A stretch of 14,697 nt of DNA from Chloroflexota bacterium (GTDB lineage Bacteria; Chloroflexota; Anaerolineae; Aggregatilineales; UBA2796): positions 1 through 14,697 of the forward strand of contig RFIM01000201.1 of the NCBI GenBank assembly GCA_003695215.1, in the 5' to 3' direction. A program made the translations under genes and the position numbers. Below, piece after piece: positions 7,727 through 14,516 of this stretch; the first letter of the stretch is position 1; the number at the start of each line of letters is the position of its first letter. Under the pieces are notes generated by a model. It was not told the DNA's origin. It searched no databases and was given only the letters and a program-made list of their open reading frames with translations.

Positions 7727-7732
7727 TATGAT
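7727..7732 (+). promoter_or_regulatory. Candidate -10 element upstream of the permease pair
   Basis: TATGAT is followed by AAAAAC in the AT-rich stretch 42 bp before ATG 7775. No convincing -35 stands 16-18 bp upstream. A separate promoter is expected here because a hairpin separates the permeases from the protease gene. Confidence 0.35.
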
Positions 7733-7774
7733 AAAAACACTTTAAGGTTAGCTGAAAGGAACTTCCTGAAGGCG

Positions 7775-8815
7775 ATGGCAAAATATATCGCACGGCGGAT
7801 TGTTCAATCGATTCCGACGCTTTTCTTGATCACTGTGCTGGCGTTCATCATCGTCTCGCTAGCGCCAGGCGGGCCAACGGCGAGTTTGTTGTTGGATCCG
7901 AACTTAACGCCTCAAGATCGGGTACGCATCGCAGAGCAGCTTGGCGTGAACGATCCGTGGCCGATTCAGTACTTGCGCTGGCTAATTGGCGACGACTGGG
8001 AATGGCGCATTCGCGACAACAGCGGCGAGCCGAAACCTGGCAATCGGCTGGGCATTTTGCGGCTCGATTTCGGCTACTCGTTTGTGGCCAATCGGCGCGT
8101 TCTCGATTTATTCGCTGAGCGGCTGGGCGCAACGCTAGAGCTGGGCATCTCGGCGCTGCTTTTCGCCCTATCGCTCGGCGTGCCAATCGGCATTCTCTCG
8201 GCAGTGTGGCGCGGCAGCTTGTTCGATAACAGCATGCGCGTCTTAGCGGTCATCATCAATGCTGTGCCGAATTTCTGGCTCGGCCTGATGCTGATCTTGC
8301 TGTTCGGCGTGATCATCAAAGGGCCTGATGGCAAAGGTTTGCTACCAATGGGCAGCCGCTGCCCGACAACTTTGGAGACTTGCCCGCCGCTACATGAGCG
8401 GCTCAACCATTTGCTCTTGCCGATGATCGTGCTGGGCGGCGGCGGCTTGGCGGGCTACTCGCGCTATTTGCGCGCCTCAATGCTGGATGTGATCGGGCAA
8501 GATTACATCCGCACGGCGCGCGCCAAAGGCTTGAAAGATCGGACAGTCTGGTTTGCGCACGGCGCGCGCAACGCGCTGATTCCGCTGGCAACTTTTCTCG
8601 GGCCAGCTATTGCGGGCGTCTGGGGTGGCGCTTTCATTACCGAGCAAATTTTCTCATGGCCTGGCATCGGTCGGCTGACTTTACAATCGCTCACAGCGCT
8701 TGACTACCCGATGATCATGGCAGTGACGGTCTTCTCAGCCATAGCGACCATCGTCGGCTTCATCATCTCGGACATTTTGTACGCGCTGATCGATCCGCGC
8801 ATTCGGTTCAACTGA
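7775..8815 (+). CDS. ABC importer permease, DppB/OppB type
   Basis: This 346-residue inner-membrane permease belongs to the peptide/nickel importer class and forms a heterodimer with the downstream DppC-type subunit. The first membrane segment (about 9-30) directly follows the typical start MAKYIARRIVQSIPTLFL. Later segments lie near 112-142, 150-180, 213-237, 268-293 and 311-340. The ATPase-contacting EAA loop is at about 244-270 (YIRTARAKGL and on), and the C-terminus has the usual LIDPRIRFN. Length is slightly above the family norm because of a loop at about 70-95. Ribosome-binding signals are modest (AAAGGA at 7755-7760). It ends 11 bp before the partner gene. No binding protein or ATPase gene is in the window, so the substrate cannot be assigned. 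Confidence 0.92.
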   Translation: MAKYIARRIVQSIPTLFLITVLAFIIVSLAPGGPTASLLLDPNLTPQDRVRIAEQLGVNDPWPIQYLRWLIGDDWEWRIRDNSGEPKPGNRLGILRLDFGYSFVANRRVLDLFAERLGATLELGISALLFALSLGVPIGILSAVWRGSLFDNSMRVLAVIINAVPNFWLGLMLILLFGVIIKGPDGKGLLPMGSRCPTTLETCPPLHERLNHLLLPMIVLGGGGLAGYSRYLRASMLDVIGQDYIRTARAKGLKDRTVWFAHGARNALIPLATFLGPAIAGVWGGAFITEQIFSWPGIGRLTLQSLTALDYPMIMAVTVFSAIATIVGFIISDILYALIDPRIRFN

Positions 8816-8826
8816 GGATTCCAAAC

Positions 8827-10374
8827 ATGGCAGTTCGTGCGAATGTCGTCAAACTGAAAGATGAAGACGAGGCCAAATTTTACGCTGGGCAATCGTTGCT
8901 GCAGTTAGCGCTGCGTCGCTTGCGCCGCGATACGCTGACATTGATCGCCATGGCGATCGTGCTGATTTTGGTGCTGCTGGCGATCTTTGCGCCTGTGATT
9001 GAGCAGAATATCTTGAACGTCAGCTATTCGCGCACCGATCCGAACAACGCGTTCTTGCCGCCAGGCGGCACGGCGCGTTTGGTTTATCTGCCCGATCATC
9101 GCTACCGCTCGCAGGGCTTGAACGTGGTAGTGATGCACGATCGTGGCGCTGGAGGCCGCGAAATTGGCGATGCGCATGTAGACATACAGCCGCGCCAATT
9201 GACCACTAAAGAAGGCATGGCGAACATCCTCATTGCCCATGCCAGCTTCGGCACACCTGCTATCTCAGTCTTCTTAGACGATCAAACGCGCCCGTTTGCG
9301 GCGCGCATCGCCCAAAACAGCCTCAGCAACCTGCTGGAGATTCCAGTGGGCAGGCACACGCTGACCTTTCGGCGCGGCAGCTCAGCAGAGGGCGAGCTTT
9401 TAGCCGTGCTGCGCGATGTTGAGATCAAGCCCGAGACACTGACCACGGCTGTCTTGTTCGGGCGTTTGGAAGGTGAGGGCGAAGCGGCATTGCAGGCCAA
9501 AGCCTTCAGCATCAACAGCCGCGATCTGGCAGTGGACACAGCGCGCTTGCATGTGATTCACGCTTCGCTGAGCGCGCCGCGCGCTGTCAATGTGCGCGTC
9601 ATGGACGTAGTGCGCATTCCTGAGATCAAATATGGCGAAGATGGCTCAGCCATTGTCGAGCGCGGCTTGTTCACCACAGGCATCTCAGCAATGGATGGAC
9701 GCACTTATATACTCGGCACGGATGATCTCGGGCGCGATCATCTTTCGCGCCTGCTGTACGCAGGCCAAATCTCGCTGAGCATTGCCTTCGCCGCGGCGAT
9801 CATCTCAATCGTGATCGGCGTCGGCGTCGGAATTGTGGCAGGTTTCTATGGCGGGCTGATTGATGACGCCGTCAACCTGTTCATCGCAACGGTCAGCTCC
9901 TTGCCGACGCTGCTGATCCTGCTGATCCTGGTCGCTGTCCTCAATCCAGGGCCTGGGGTGCTGGTCTTGGTGCTAGGATTGCTCGGCTGGTTTGGCATCT
10001 GCCGCCTAGTGCGTGGCGAGACGCTTTCAATACGCGCGCGTGAGTACATCGTCAGCGCGCGCTCGATCGGCGCGCCTGTCAGCCGCATTCTGTTCGTGCA
10101 TGTGCTGCCGAATCTGCTCTCAGTGGTCATCGTGGCATTAGCGTTGGATATCGGCAACCTGATCCTGGTCGAATCGGCGCTCAGCTTCCTGGGCTTTGGC
10201 ATCAAGCCGCCTTCAGCAAGCTGGGGCAACATGCTCTCCAATGCACAGACTTTCTTCACCAAAGGCGTGCATTTGGTGATCTTCCCAGGCTTGATGATCA
10301 GCATCACTGTGCTGTGCCTGTACATCATCGGCGATGGGCTGCGCGATGCCTTCGATCCGACCTTAAAGCGCTAA
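8827..10374 (+). CDS. ABC importer permease, DppC type, with inserted DUF4397-like domain
   Basis: At 515 residues this protein is about 200 longer than a usual DppC/OppC subunit. Membrane segment 1 is at about 37-58, and the hallmark GTDDLGRDHLSRLL begins at residue 297; in the family these are usually only tens of residues apart. The other membrane segments and the EAA loop (EYIVSARSIGAPVSRILFVH) follow normally to the end DAFDPTLKR. The extra stretch (about 65-285) is soluble and should face outside. Residues about 132-258 resemble DUF4397, with two HAS-type strands (ILIAHAS and LHVIHAS at 241-247) around a VGRHTLTFR strand. It could contact a binding protein, substrate or envelope component. 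The frame is continuous, so this is not a sequencing fusion. GAGGA lies about 8 nt before ATG 8827. The gene is co-transcribed with the DppB-type gene. Confidence 0.9.
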   Translation: MAVRANVVKLKDEDEAKFYAGQSLLQLALRRLRRDTLTLIAMAIVLILVLLAIFAPVIEQNILNVSYSRTDPNNAFLPPGGTARLVYLPDHRYRSQGLNVVVMHDRGAGGREIGDAHVDIQPRQLTTKEGMANILIAHASFGTPAISVFLDDQTRPFAARIAQNSLSNLLEIPVGRHTLTFRRGSSAEGELLAVLRDVEIKPETLTTAVLFGRLEGEGEAALQAKAFSINSRDLAVDTARLHVIHASLSAPRAVNVRVMDVVRIPEIKYGEDGSAIVERGLFTTGISAMDGRTYILGTDDLGRDHLSRLLYAGQISLSIAFAAAIISIVIGVGVGIVAGFYGGLIDDAVNLFIATVSSLPTLLILLILVAVLNPGPGVLVLVLGLLGWFGICRLVRGETLSIRAREYIVSARSIGAPVSRILFVHVLPNLLSVVIVALALDIGNLILVESALSFLGFGIKPPSASWGNMLSNAQTFFTKGVHLVIFPGLMISITVLCLYIIGDGLRDAFDPTLKR

Positions 10375-10377
10375 GAA

Positions 10378-10406
10378 TGTGTGGTGAGCAGCGTGCTCAC
10401 CACACA
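10378..10406. terminator. Perfect 13-bp hairpin between convergent genes
   Basis: TGTGTGGTGAGCA (10378-10390) pairs perfectly with 10394-10406 around a GCG loop. It begins 4 bp after the dppC-type stop and ends 11 bp before the reductase stop, so it could serve both strands. Neither side has a clear T-run, so it may act as an mRNA 3'-end stabiliser or a factor-assisted terminator. Confidence 0.65.
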
Positions 10407-10416
10407 CTCAGTGCGC

Positions 10417-11391
10417 TCAGCGCGCCTTGTAATCGCGGCTGACGCCTGTCAGCTCGTCAAGGCGCGCCATTTCCTCTTCGCTCAGCCGCTCACCAACGGC
10501 GCCAAGCGACTCCTCGAGCTGGGCAACTGTGTTTGCGCCGACGATCGGCGCCGTGATGAACGGCAAGCTGAACTGCCACGCCAATGCCATCTGCGCGATG
10601 CTCTTGCCACGCGCCGCGCCCATCTCGCGCAGCGCCTCGATCACGGCAAAACCCTGATCGGTCATCCAGCGGGCCGCGCCGCCGCCACGGCTGCCCGCAG
10701 GCACGCCGCTTTCCCGCGTGTACTTGCCCGTCAGGAAGCCACCTGCCAATGGGCTGTACGGAATGACGGCAATGCCTTCCTCAAGGCATAGCTGAGCCAG
10801 CTCAGGCTCGACCTCGCGCCGATTGAGCAAGTGGAAGTGCGGCTGAATGCACTCATAGCGCGCCAGGTTGTATTTATCGCTCAGCCAGAGCGCCTTGCAC
10901 AGATACCAGGCCTTGAAGTTGCTGGCGCCCAGGTAGCGCACCTTGCCCTGATGCACTAAGTCATCGAAGGCGCGCAGCGTCTCCTCTTGCGGCGTATCCC
11001 AATCAGGCCAATGCGCTTGGTAGAGATCGATGTAGTCGGTCTGCAGGCGCCGCAGGCTGTGCTCAACAGCCGCCATGATGTGTTGGCGACTCAGGCCTTC
11101 GCCATTCGGGCCGTCCCACATCCTGCCGCGCACTTTAGTGGCGATGACAATCTGATCGCGCGGCTTGCCCTTCAGCCAACGCCCGATGATCTCTTCGGCT
11201 ACGCCGCCTGGATTGCCTTCAGCCCAACGGCTGTAGATATCGGCTGTATCGATAAAATTGCCACCAGCTTCCCAGAAGCGATCCAGCACGCGCAGCGAAT
11301 CTTCCTCAGAGCTTGTCCAGCGGAAAGTCATGGTGCCAAGGCACAGCGCGCTGACCTTCAAACCTGTGCGCCCTAGTTTGCGGTAATCCAT
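10417..11391 (-). CDS. Aldo/keto reductase
   Basis: This cytoplasmic NAD(P)H-dependent oxidoreductase has the (beta/alpha)8 fold of the aldo/keto reductase superfamily and is 324 residues from ATG 11391. The catalytic tetrad is complete: Asp48 and Tyr53 (in DTADIY), Lys86 (VIATKV) and His127 (QAHW). The N-terminus MDYRKLGRTGLKVSALCLGTM is typical of the general stress/YajO-like group. An in-frame ATG at 11496 would add 35 residues not seen in the family; AAAGG about 9 nt before ATG 11391 favours the shorter form. The likely reaction is reduction of small aldehydes or ketones, but the substrate is not predictable. It stands alone on the minus strand, convergent with the permeases and divergent from a kinase gene, with no obvious functional link to either. 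Confidence 0.93.
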   Translation of the reverse strand: MDYRKLGRTGLKVSALCLGTMTFRWTSSEEDSLRVLDRFWEAGGNFIDTADIYSRWAEGNPGGVAEEIIGRWLKGKPRDQIVIATKVRGRMWDGPNGEGLSRQHIMAAVEHSLRRLQTDYIDLYQAHWPDWDTPQEETLRAFDDLVHQGKVRYLGASNFKAWYLCKALWLSDKYNLARYECIQPHFHLLNRREVEPELAQLCLEEGIAVIPYSPLAGGFLTGKYTRESGVPAGSRGGGAARWMTDQGFAVIEALREMGAARGKSIAQMALAWQFSLPFITAPIVGANTVAQLEESLGAVGERLSEEEMARLDELTGVSRDYKAR

Positions 11392-11428
11392 GTGAATGAC
11401 CTTTCGAGCTATGAAGGATAGCGCCTTG

Positions 11429-11437
11429 AGTATATCA
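11429..11437 (-). promoter_or_regulatory. Candidate extended -10 for the aldo/keto reductase
   Basis: On the minus strand TGATATACT reads as an extended -10 (TG, one base, TATACT), 38 bp upstream of ATG 11391. No strong -35 is visible, which is acceptable for an extended -10 promoter. Confidence 0.4.
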
Positions 11438-11478
11438 AAAGTCGCCGCGCCGTATTCTGCCAAAAGGCGGATTGGCGC

Positions 11479-11484
11479 TATAAT
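11479..11484 (+). promoter_or_regulatory. Perfect -10 hexamer for the first kinase gene
   Basis: TATAAT lies 22 bp upstream of the TTG start at 11506, placing the transcription start near 11491. The -35 is poor. The leader would be only about 15 nt and includes AAGG (11495-11498). Confidence 0.55.
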
Positions 11485-11505
11485 GGCCCTAGGCAAGGCA
11501 GGGCT

Positions 11506-12582
11506 TTGGCTGTGGATGAGACGCGGACAAAGGAACTTGGCGCGTACCGCGTGCTAGGCTTAGTCGGGCGCGGCGGCATGGCCCGTGTCTACCGCTGCCA
11601 ACATAAGCATAGCGGGCAGATCGTGGCCGTCAAAGTCTTGGAGCTTTCAGCCGATCTGAATGGTTTAGCGCTCTTTGAAGGCGAAATACGCGCCATGCAG
11701 CAGTTGCGGCATCCTTACATCGTGCCGCTGCAGGATTACTTTCTCTCGCCTGAGTTAGCTTATCTGGTCATGCCATATTTTGAGAACACAGTGGCAGATC
11801 GGCTGAGCGTGCGCTTGTACGCGCCGCGCGAAGCGGCGCAAGCCTTGGCGCACTTGGCGCATGCGCTCGATTACGCACATAGCCTCGGTTATATCCACTG
11901 CGATCTAAAGCCTTCCAACTTGATGCTCGATGGACGCGATCAGCTGTATTTGGCAGATTTCGGCTTGGCCAAGTCCATTGGCAGGCGGCACAATCAGCAA
12001 GCTGCTTTCGGCACGCCGCTTTACATGGCACCAGAGCTGACAGAAGGCGCGTCGGCCGATGTGCGCACGGATGTCTACGCGCTTGGCGTGCTGATCTGCG
12101 AGATGCTGAGCGGTCACCGTCCGTTTGAGGCAGAGCGCGTGACCGATTACTTCTACCTGCATCAGCGCGCCGTGCCGCCTGCGCCAAGCCAGCTGAACCG
12201 CGTGCCGCCTGCCCTTGACGCGCCTGTGCTGATGGCACTGAGCAAGTCGCCTGCGGAACGTCCGCAATCAGCGGGCGAGTTCGCGCGCCTATTTCAGGAA
12301 GCCGTAGCGCGCCTGCCTGAAGCTGAGCAGCGCTGGAACGCGCCTTTGTGTGAGCGGCCTGCTATTGTGCTGAAGCCTGTCAAAAGTGGCAGCGGCCTGC
12401 TGCGCGAGCTGAACGAACAATCGACGCACTTGCGCCAACTTGAAGCGCTAGCAGCGCGAGAGTTGCAGCCCGCCTCAGCGCCGCCTCAGCGCGCCAAGGG
12501 CGCCAATCAAGCGCTCATGGTCGTCTTGGGTGCGCTGGCAGTGGCCCTTGCCGCGCTGATCATCTATTTGCTATTGCGCTAG
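11506..12582 (+). CDS. Tail-anchored Ser/Thr protein kinase (HCD catalytic motif)
   Basis: This Hanks-type kinase has 358 residues. The kinase domain spans about 13-270: Gly-rich loop VGRGGMARVY, Lys43 (VAVKVL), Glu60, catalytic loop HCDLKPSN (131-138), DFG (151-153) and the APE motif (175-177). The usual HRD is HCD: catalytic Asp133 is kept but the Arg that contacts a phosphorylated activation loop is absent. One hydrophobic segment (about 335-357) ends the protein with a single Arg after it, so it is anchored by its tail without an extracellular sensor. The start is TTG 11506, with AAGG 7 nt upstream; GTG 11512 is an alternative and no in-frame ATG lies nearby. It converges on the second kinase and their stop codons overlap. 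Plausible targets are the nearby FHA proteins, but this is untested. Confidence 0.9.
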   Translation: MAVDETRTKELGAYRVLGLVGRGGMARVYRCQHKHSGQIVAVKVLELSADLNGLALFEGEIRAMQQLRHPYIVPLQDYFLSPELAYLVMPYFENTVADRLSVRLYAPREAAQALAHLAHALDYAHSLGYIHCDLKPSNLMLDGRDQLYLADFGLAKSIGRRHNQQAAFGTPLYMAPELTEGASADVRTDVYALGVLICEMLSGHRPFEAERVTDYFYLHQRAVPPAPSQLNRVPPALDAPVLMALSKSPAERPQSAGEFARLFQEAVARLPEAEQRWNAPLCERPAIVLKPVKSGSGLLRELNEQSTHLRQLEALAARELQPASAPPQRAKGANQALMVVLGALAVALAALIIYLLLR

Positions 12583-13481
12583 CGAATGTGGCGCGGCTCG
12601 CCAACGTAATATTGCATGGCGCAGCGCTCCCGCCCGACCTGCCGAGCGGCTTCGGCGTAGGCTTGCGCAAAATCGCCCGCCCGTTGATAGCGGCGCTCAG
12701 GCTCTTTGAGCAAAGCGCGTAGCAGCACTGCCTCAAGCGGTTTGGGGAATTCAGGGTGGAGTGCGCTGGGCGCTGGTGGCGGCGTATCAATGTGGCGGAA
12801 GGCGAGCTGGTCGGGCTTTTTGGCGTAGAAGGGCAACCTGCCCAAGAGCATCTCATAGACGACTACGGCTAGCGAATAGACATCCGAAGCAGGCGTCAGC
12901 GGATAGTCCATGACTTGCTCAGGCGACATGTACTGCGGCGTGCCGACGCTCACGCCTGTGGTCGTCAGCGCTGTCCACGTCAGCACTTTGCTCAAGCCGA
13001 AATCGGCCAAGAAGACTTGATTGTGAAGTTTGCCATCAACGCGCTGCACTTCGATCAGGATGTTGGCAGGCTTGATATCGCGATGAATGATGCTGCGCTC
13101 GTGTGCGTAATCGAGCGCCTCAGCAACGGGCTTGAGAATCTGCCAGGCGGCGATTGGCGTGAAGCGGCGGCTGAGCAGCAGCTCGTAGAGCGATTTGCCG
13201 CTCACATAGCGCATCACAAAGTACAGCAAGCCGCGATCCTCGCCGAAAAAGTAGACAGGGATGATGTTCGGATGCGAGAGTTCGCTGAGCACTTGGCCTT
13301 CGCGGATAAAACGCGCGCGGAACTCGGAATCCTCAGCGTACTGCGGCAGAAGCACTTTGATCGCCAGCGGATCGCTGCGCTCAGGATGTGTCGCCAAGTA
13401 GACTGAGCCCATGCCGCCATCGCCAATTAGCTTGCCAACTGTGAAGGCGCCGAGTTGCGTGCCTGTGAGCTTTTTCTCCAT
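12579..13481 (-). CDS. Soluble Ser/Thr protein kinase
   Basis: This 300-residue Hanks-type kinase runs from ATG 13481 and consists almost entirely of the kinase domain. It has Gly-rich loop IGDGGMGSVY, the Lys of LAIKVL, catalytic loop IIHRDIKPAN, LADFGLSK, and activation segment GTPQYMSPEQ. Unlike its neighbour it keeps the HRD arginine, so it should be controlled by activation-loop phosphorylation; the segment TALTTTGVSVGT offers several Thr residues. No membrane segment or sensor domain follows. An in-frame ATG at 13577 would add 32 residues of unlikely composition; GGAAGG about 8 nt before ATG 13481 supports the shorter start. The gene diverges from the glycosyltransferase and converges on the tail-anchored kinase, sharing CTAG at the stops. 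It could phosphorylate that kinase or FHA partners; this is inference. Confidence 0.93.
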   Translation of the reverse strand: MEKKLTGTQLGAFTVGKLIGDGGMGSVYLATHPERSDPLAIKVLLPQYAEDSEFRARFIREGQVLSELSHPNIIPVYFFGEDRGLLYFVMRYVSGKSLYELLLSRRFTPIAAWQILKPVAEALDYAHERSIIHRDIKPANILIEVQRVDGKLHNQVFLADFGLSKVLTWTALTTTGVSVGTPQYMSPEQVMDYPLTPASDVYSLAVVVYEMLLGRLPFYAKKPDQLAFRHIDTPPPAPSALHPEFPKPLEAVLLRALLKEPERRYQRAGDFAQAYAEAARQVGRERCAMQYYVGEPRHIR

Positions 13482-13511
13482 GCTCAATCCTTCCAGCTGC
13501 TCTCCAAGCAA

Positions 13512-13520
13512 AGCATAACA
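13512..13520 (-). promoter_or_regulatory. Candidate extended -10 for the soluble kinase
   Basis: On the minus strand TGTTATGCT reads as an extended -10 (TG, one base, TATGCT), 30 bp upstream of ATG 13481. The -35 region is weak. Confidence 0.35.
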
Positions 13521-13557
13521 CAAAAGCATGTTAAGGCACATTAAAAGATAGCTGCTG

Positions 13558-13586
13558 TTGACCGCAATTGTGTTCAATGCTAAATT
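13558..13586 (+). promoter_or_regulatory. Sigma70-type promoter of the glycosyltransferase gene
   Basis: TTGACC (13558-13563) and TAAATT (13581-13586) are 17 bp apart, with TG at 13578-13579 giving an extended -10. It is the best promoter seen by eye in the window. Transcription would start near 13593, about 15 nt before ATG 13608. It divides the polysaccharide genes from the kinase pair. Confidence 0.65.
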
Positions 13587-13607
13587 CAGGCGCAGCGAGA
13601 CGCGACC

Positions 13608-14516
13608 ATGAGCGCATCAGTGGATGTTGGCATCGTCATTGTGAACTGGAACACACGCGACTTGCTGCGCGGTTGCTTACGTTCGCTGGCAGCCAGCGAT
13701 GCGAGCGTGAGTCGGCGTGTGGTGGTGGTAGATAATGCCAGCAGCGATGGCAGCGCAGCGATGGTGCGCGCCGAGTTCCCTGAGGTGACCGTTGTGGAGA
13801 ATGGGCACAATCTCGGCTTTGCGGCGGCCAACAATCAGGGCTTGCGGCTGCTCGGCTTCGGGCAGCCTTGCGCCGCTGAGGCGCCGCGCTATGCGCTGTT
13901 GCTGAATCCTGATACTGAATTGCCGCCTGAGGCGCTGCGCTTGATGATCGCGCGCTTTGATGCCGATCCGCGCATTGGCGCAGGCGGCCCGCGCCTCGTC
14001 TTGCCCAACGGCAAGCTCGATCTCGCCTGTCGGCGCAGCTTCCCTACGCCGGAAGTGGCCATGTGGCGGATGCTGGGCTTGAGCAGGCTCTTCCCGAAGA
14101 GCCGCTTGTTCGGGCGCTATAATTTAACTTACCTGGACGAACACCTTGAGACCGAAGTGGACTGCGTGGTAGGCGCTTTTATGCTAGTGCGCCGCGAGGT
14201 GATCGAGCGCGTTGGGCTGCTGGATGAGACCTTCTGGATGTACGGAGAAGATATAGATTGGGCGTACCGAATCAAGCAGGACGGATGGAAAGTACTCTAC
14301 TATCCCAAAGTGACGGTCTTGCACATCAAGCGGGCGGCCAGCCGTCACAATCCCAGGACGCGGCTGGAGTTTCAGCGCGCCAGCCTGATCTTCTACTACA
14401 AACACTTCGCACGCCAGACGCCGCGCCTGATGCATTGGGCCATTCTGGCAGGGCTGCTGATCAGGGGCGGGCGCCCGCTATGGGCAGATATTCGAGCGCT
14501 AAGCAAATCACGCTGA
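13608..14516 (+). CDS. Glycosyltransferase family 2, rhamnosyltransferase-like
   Basis: This 302-residue inverting GT-A enzyme should transfer a sugar from a nucleotide-sugar donor at the cytoplasmic membrane face. The N-terminus VGIVIVNWNTRDLLRGCLRS is typical of the group. The nucleotide-binding motif VVVVDNASSDGS has Asp42 and Asp47; NLGFAAANN follows; the metal-binding region LNPDTE has Asp102. The acceptor-side motif YGEDIDW (212-218) includes Glu214 and Asp215, and the segment GAFMLVRREVIERVGLLDE precedes it. The C-terminus has a short hydrophobic stretch (near 286-297) that may touch the membrane. Donor and acceptor cannot be told from sequence. The ribosome-binding site is weak. The end overlaps the next gene by 37 bp, which suggests translational coupling within a surface polysaccharide operon. 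Confidence 0.92.
   Translation: MSASVDVGIVIVNWNTRDLLRGCLRSLAASDASVSRRVVVVDNASSDGSAAMVRAEFPEVTVVENGHNLGFAAANNQGLRLLGFGQPCAAEAPRYALLLNPDTELPPEALRLMIARFDADPRIGAGGPRLVLPNGKLDLACRRSFPTPEVAMWRMLGLSRLFPKSRLFGRYNLTYLDEHLETEVDCVVGAFMLVRREVIERVGLLDETFWMYGEDIDWAYRIKQDGWKVLYYPKVTVLHIKRAASRHNPRTRLEFQRASLIFYYKHFARQTPRLMHWAILAGLLIRGGRPLWADIRALSKSR

Noticed and set aside
11392..11496. Longer N-terminus for the aldo/keto reductase
   Set aside because: The extra 35 residues are not family-like, and the ribosome-binding site fits ATG 11391.
13482..13577. N-terminal membrane segment for the soluble kinase
   Set aside because: The upstream ATG would add a Leu-rich stretch, but it covers the likely promoter and GGAAGG fits ATG 13481.
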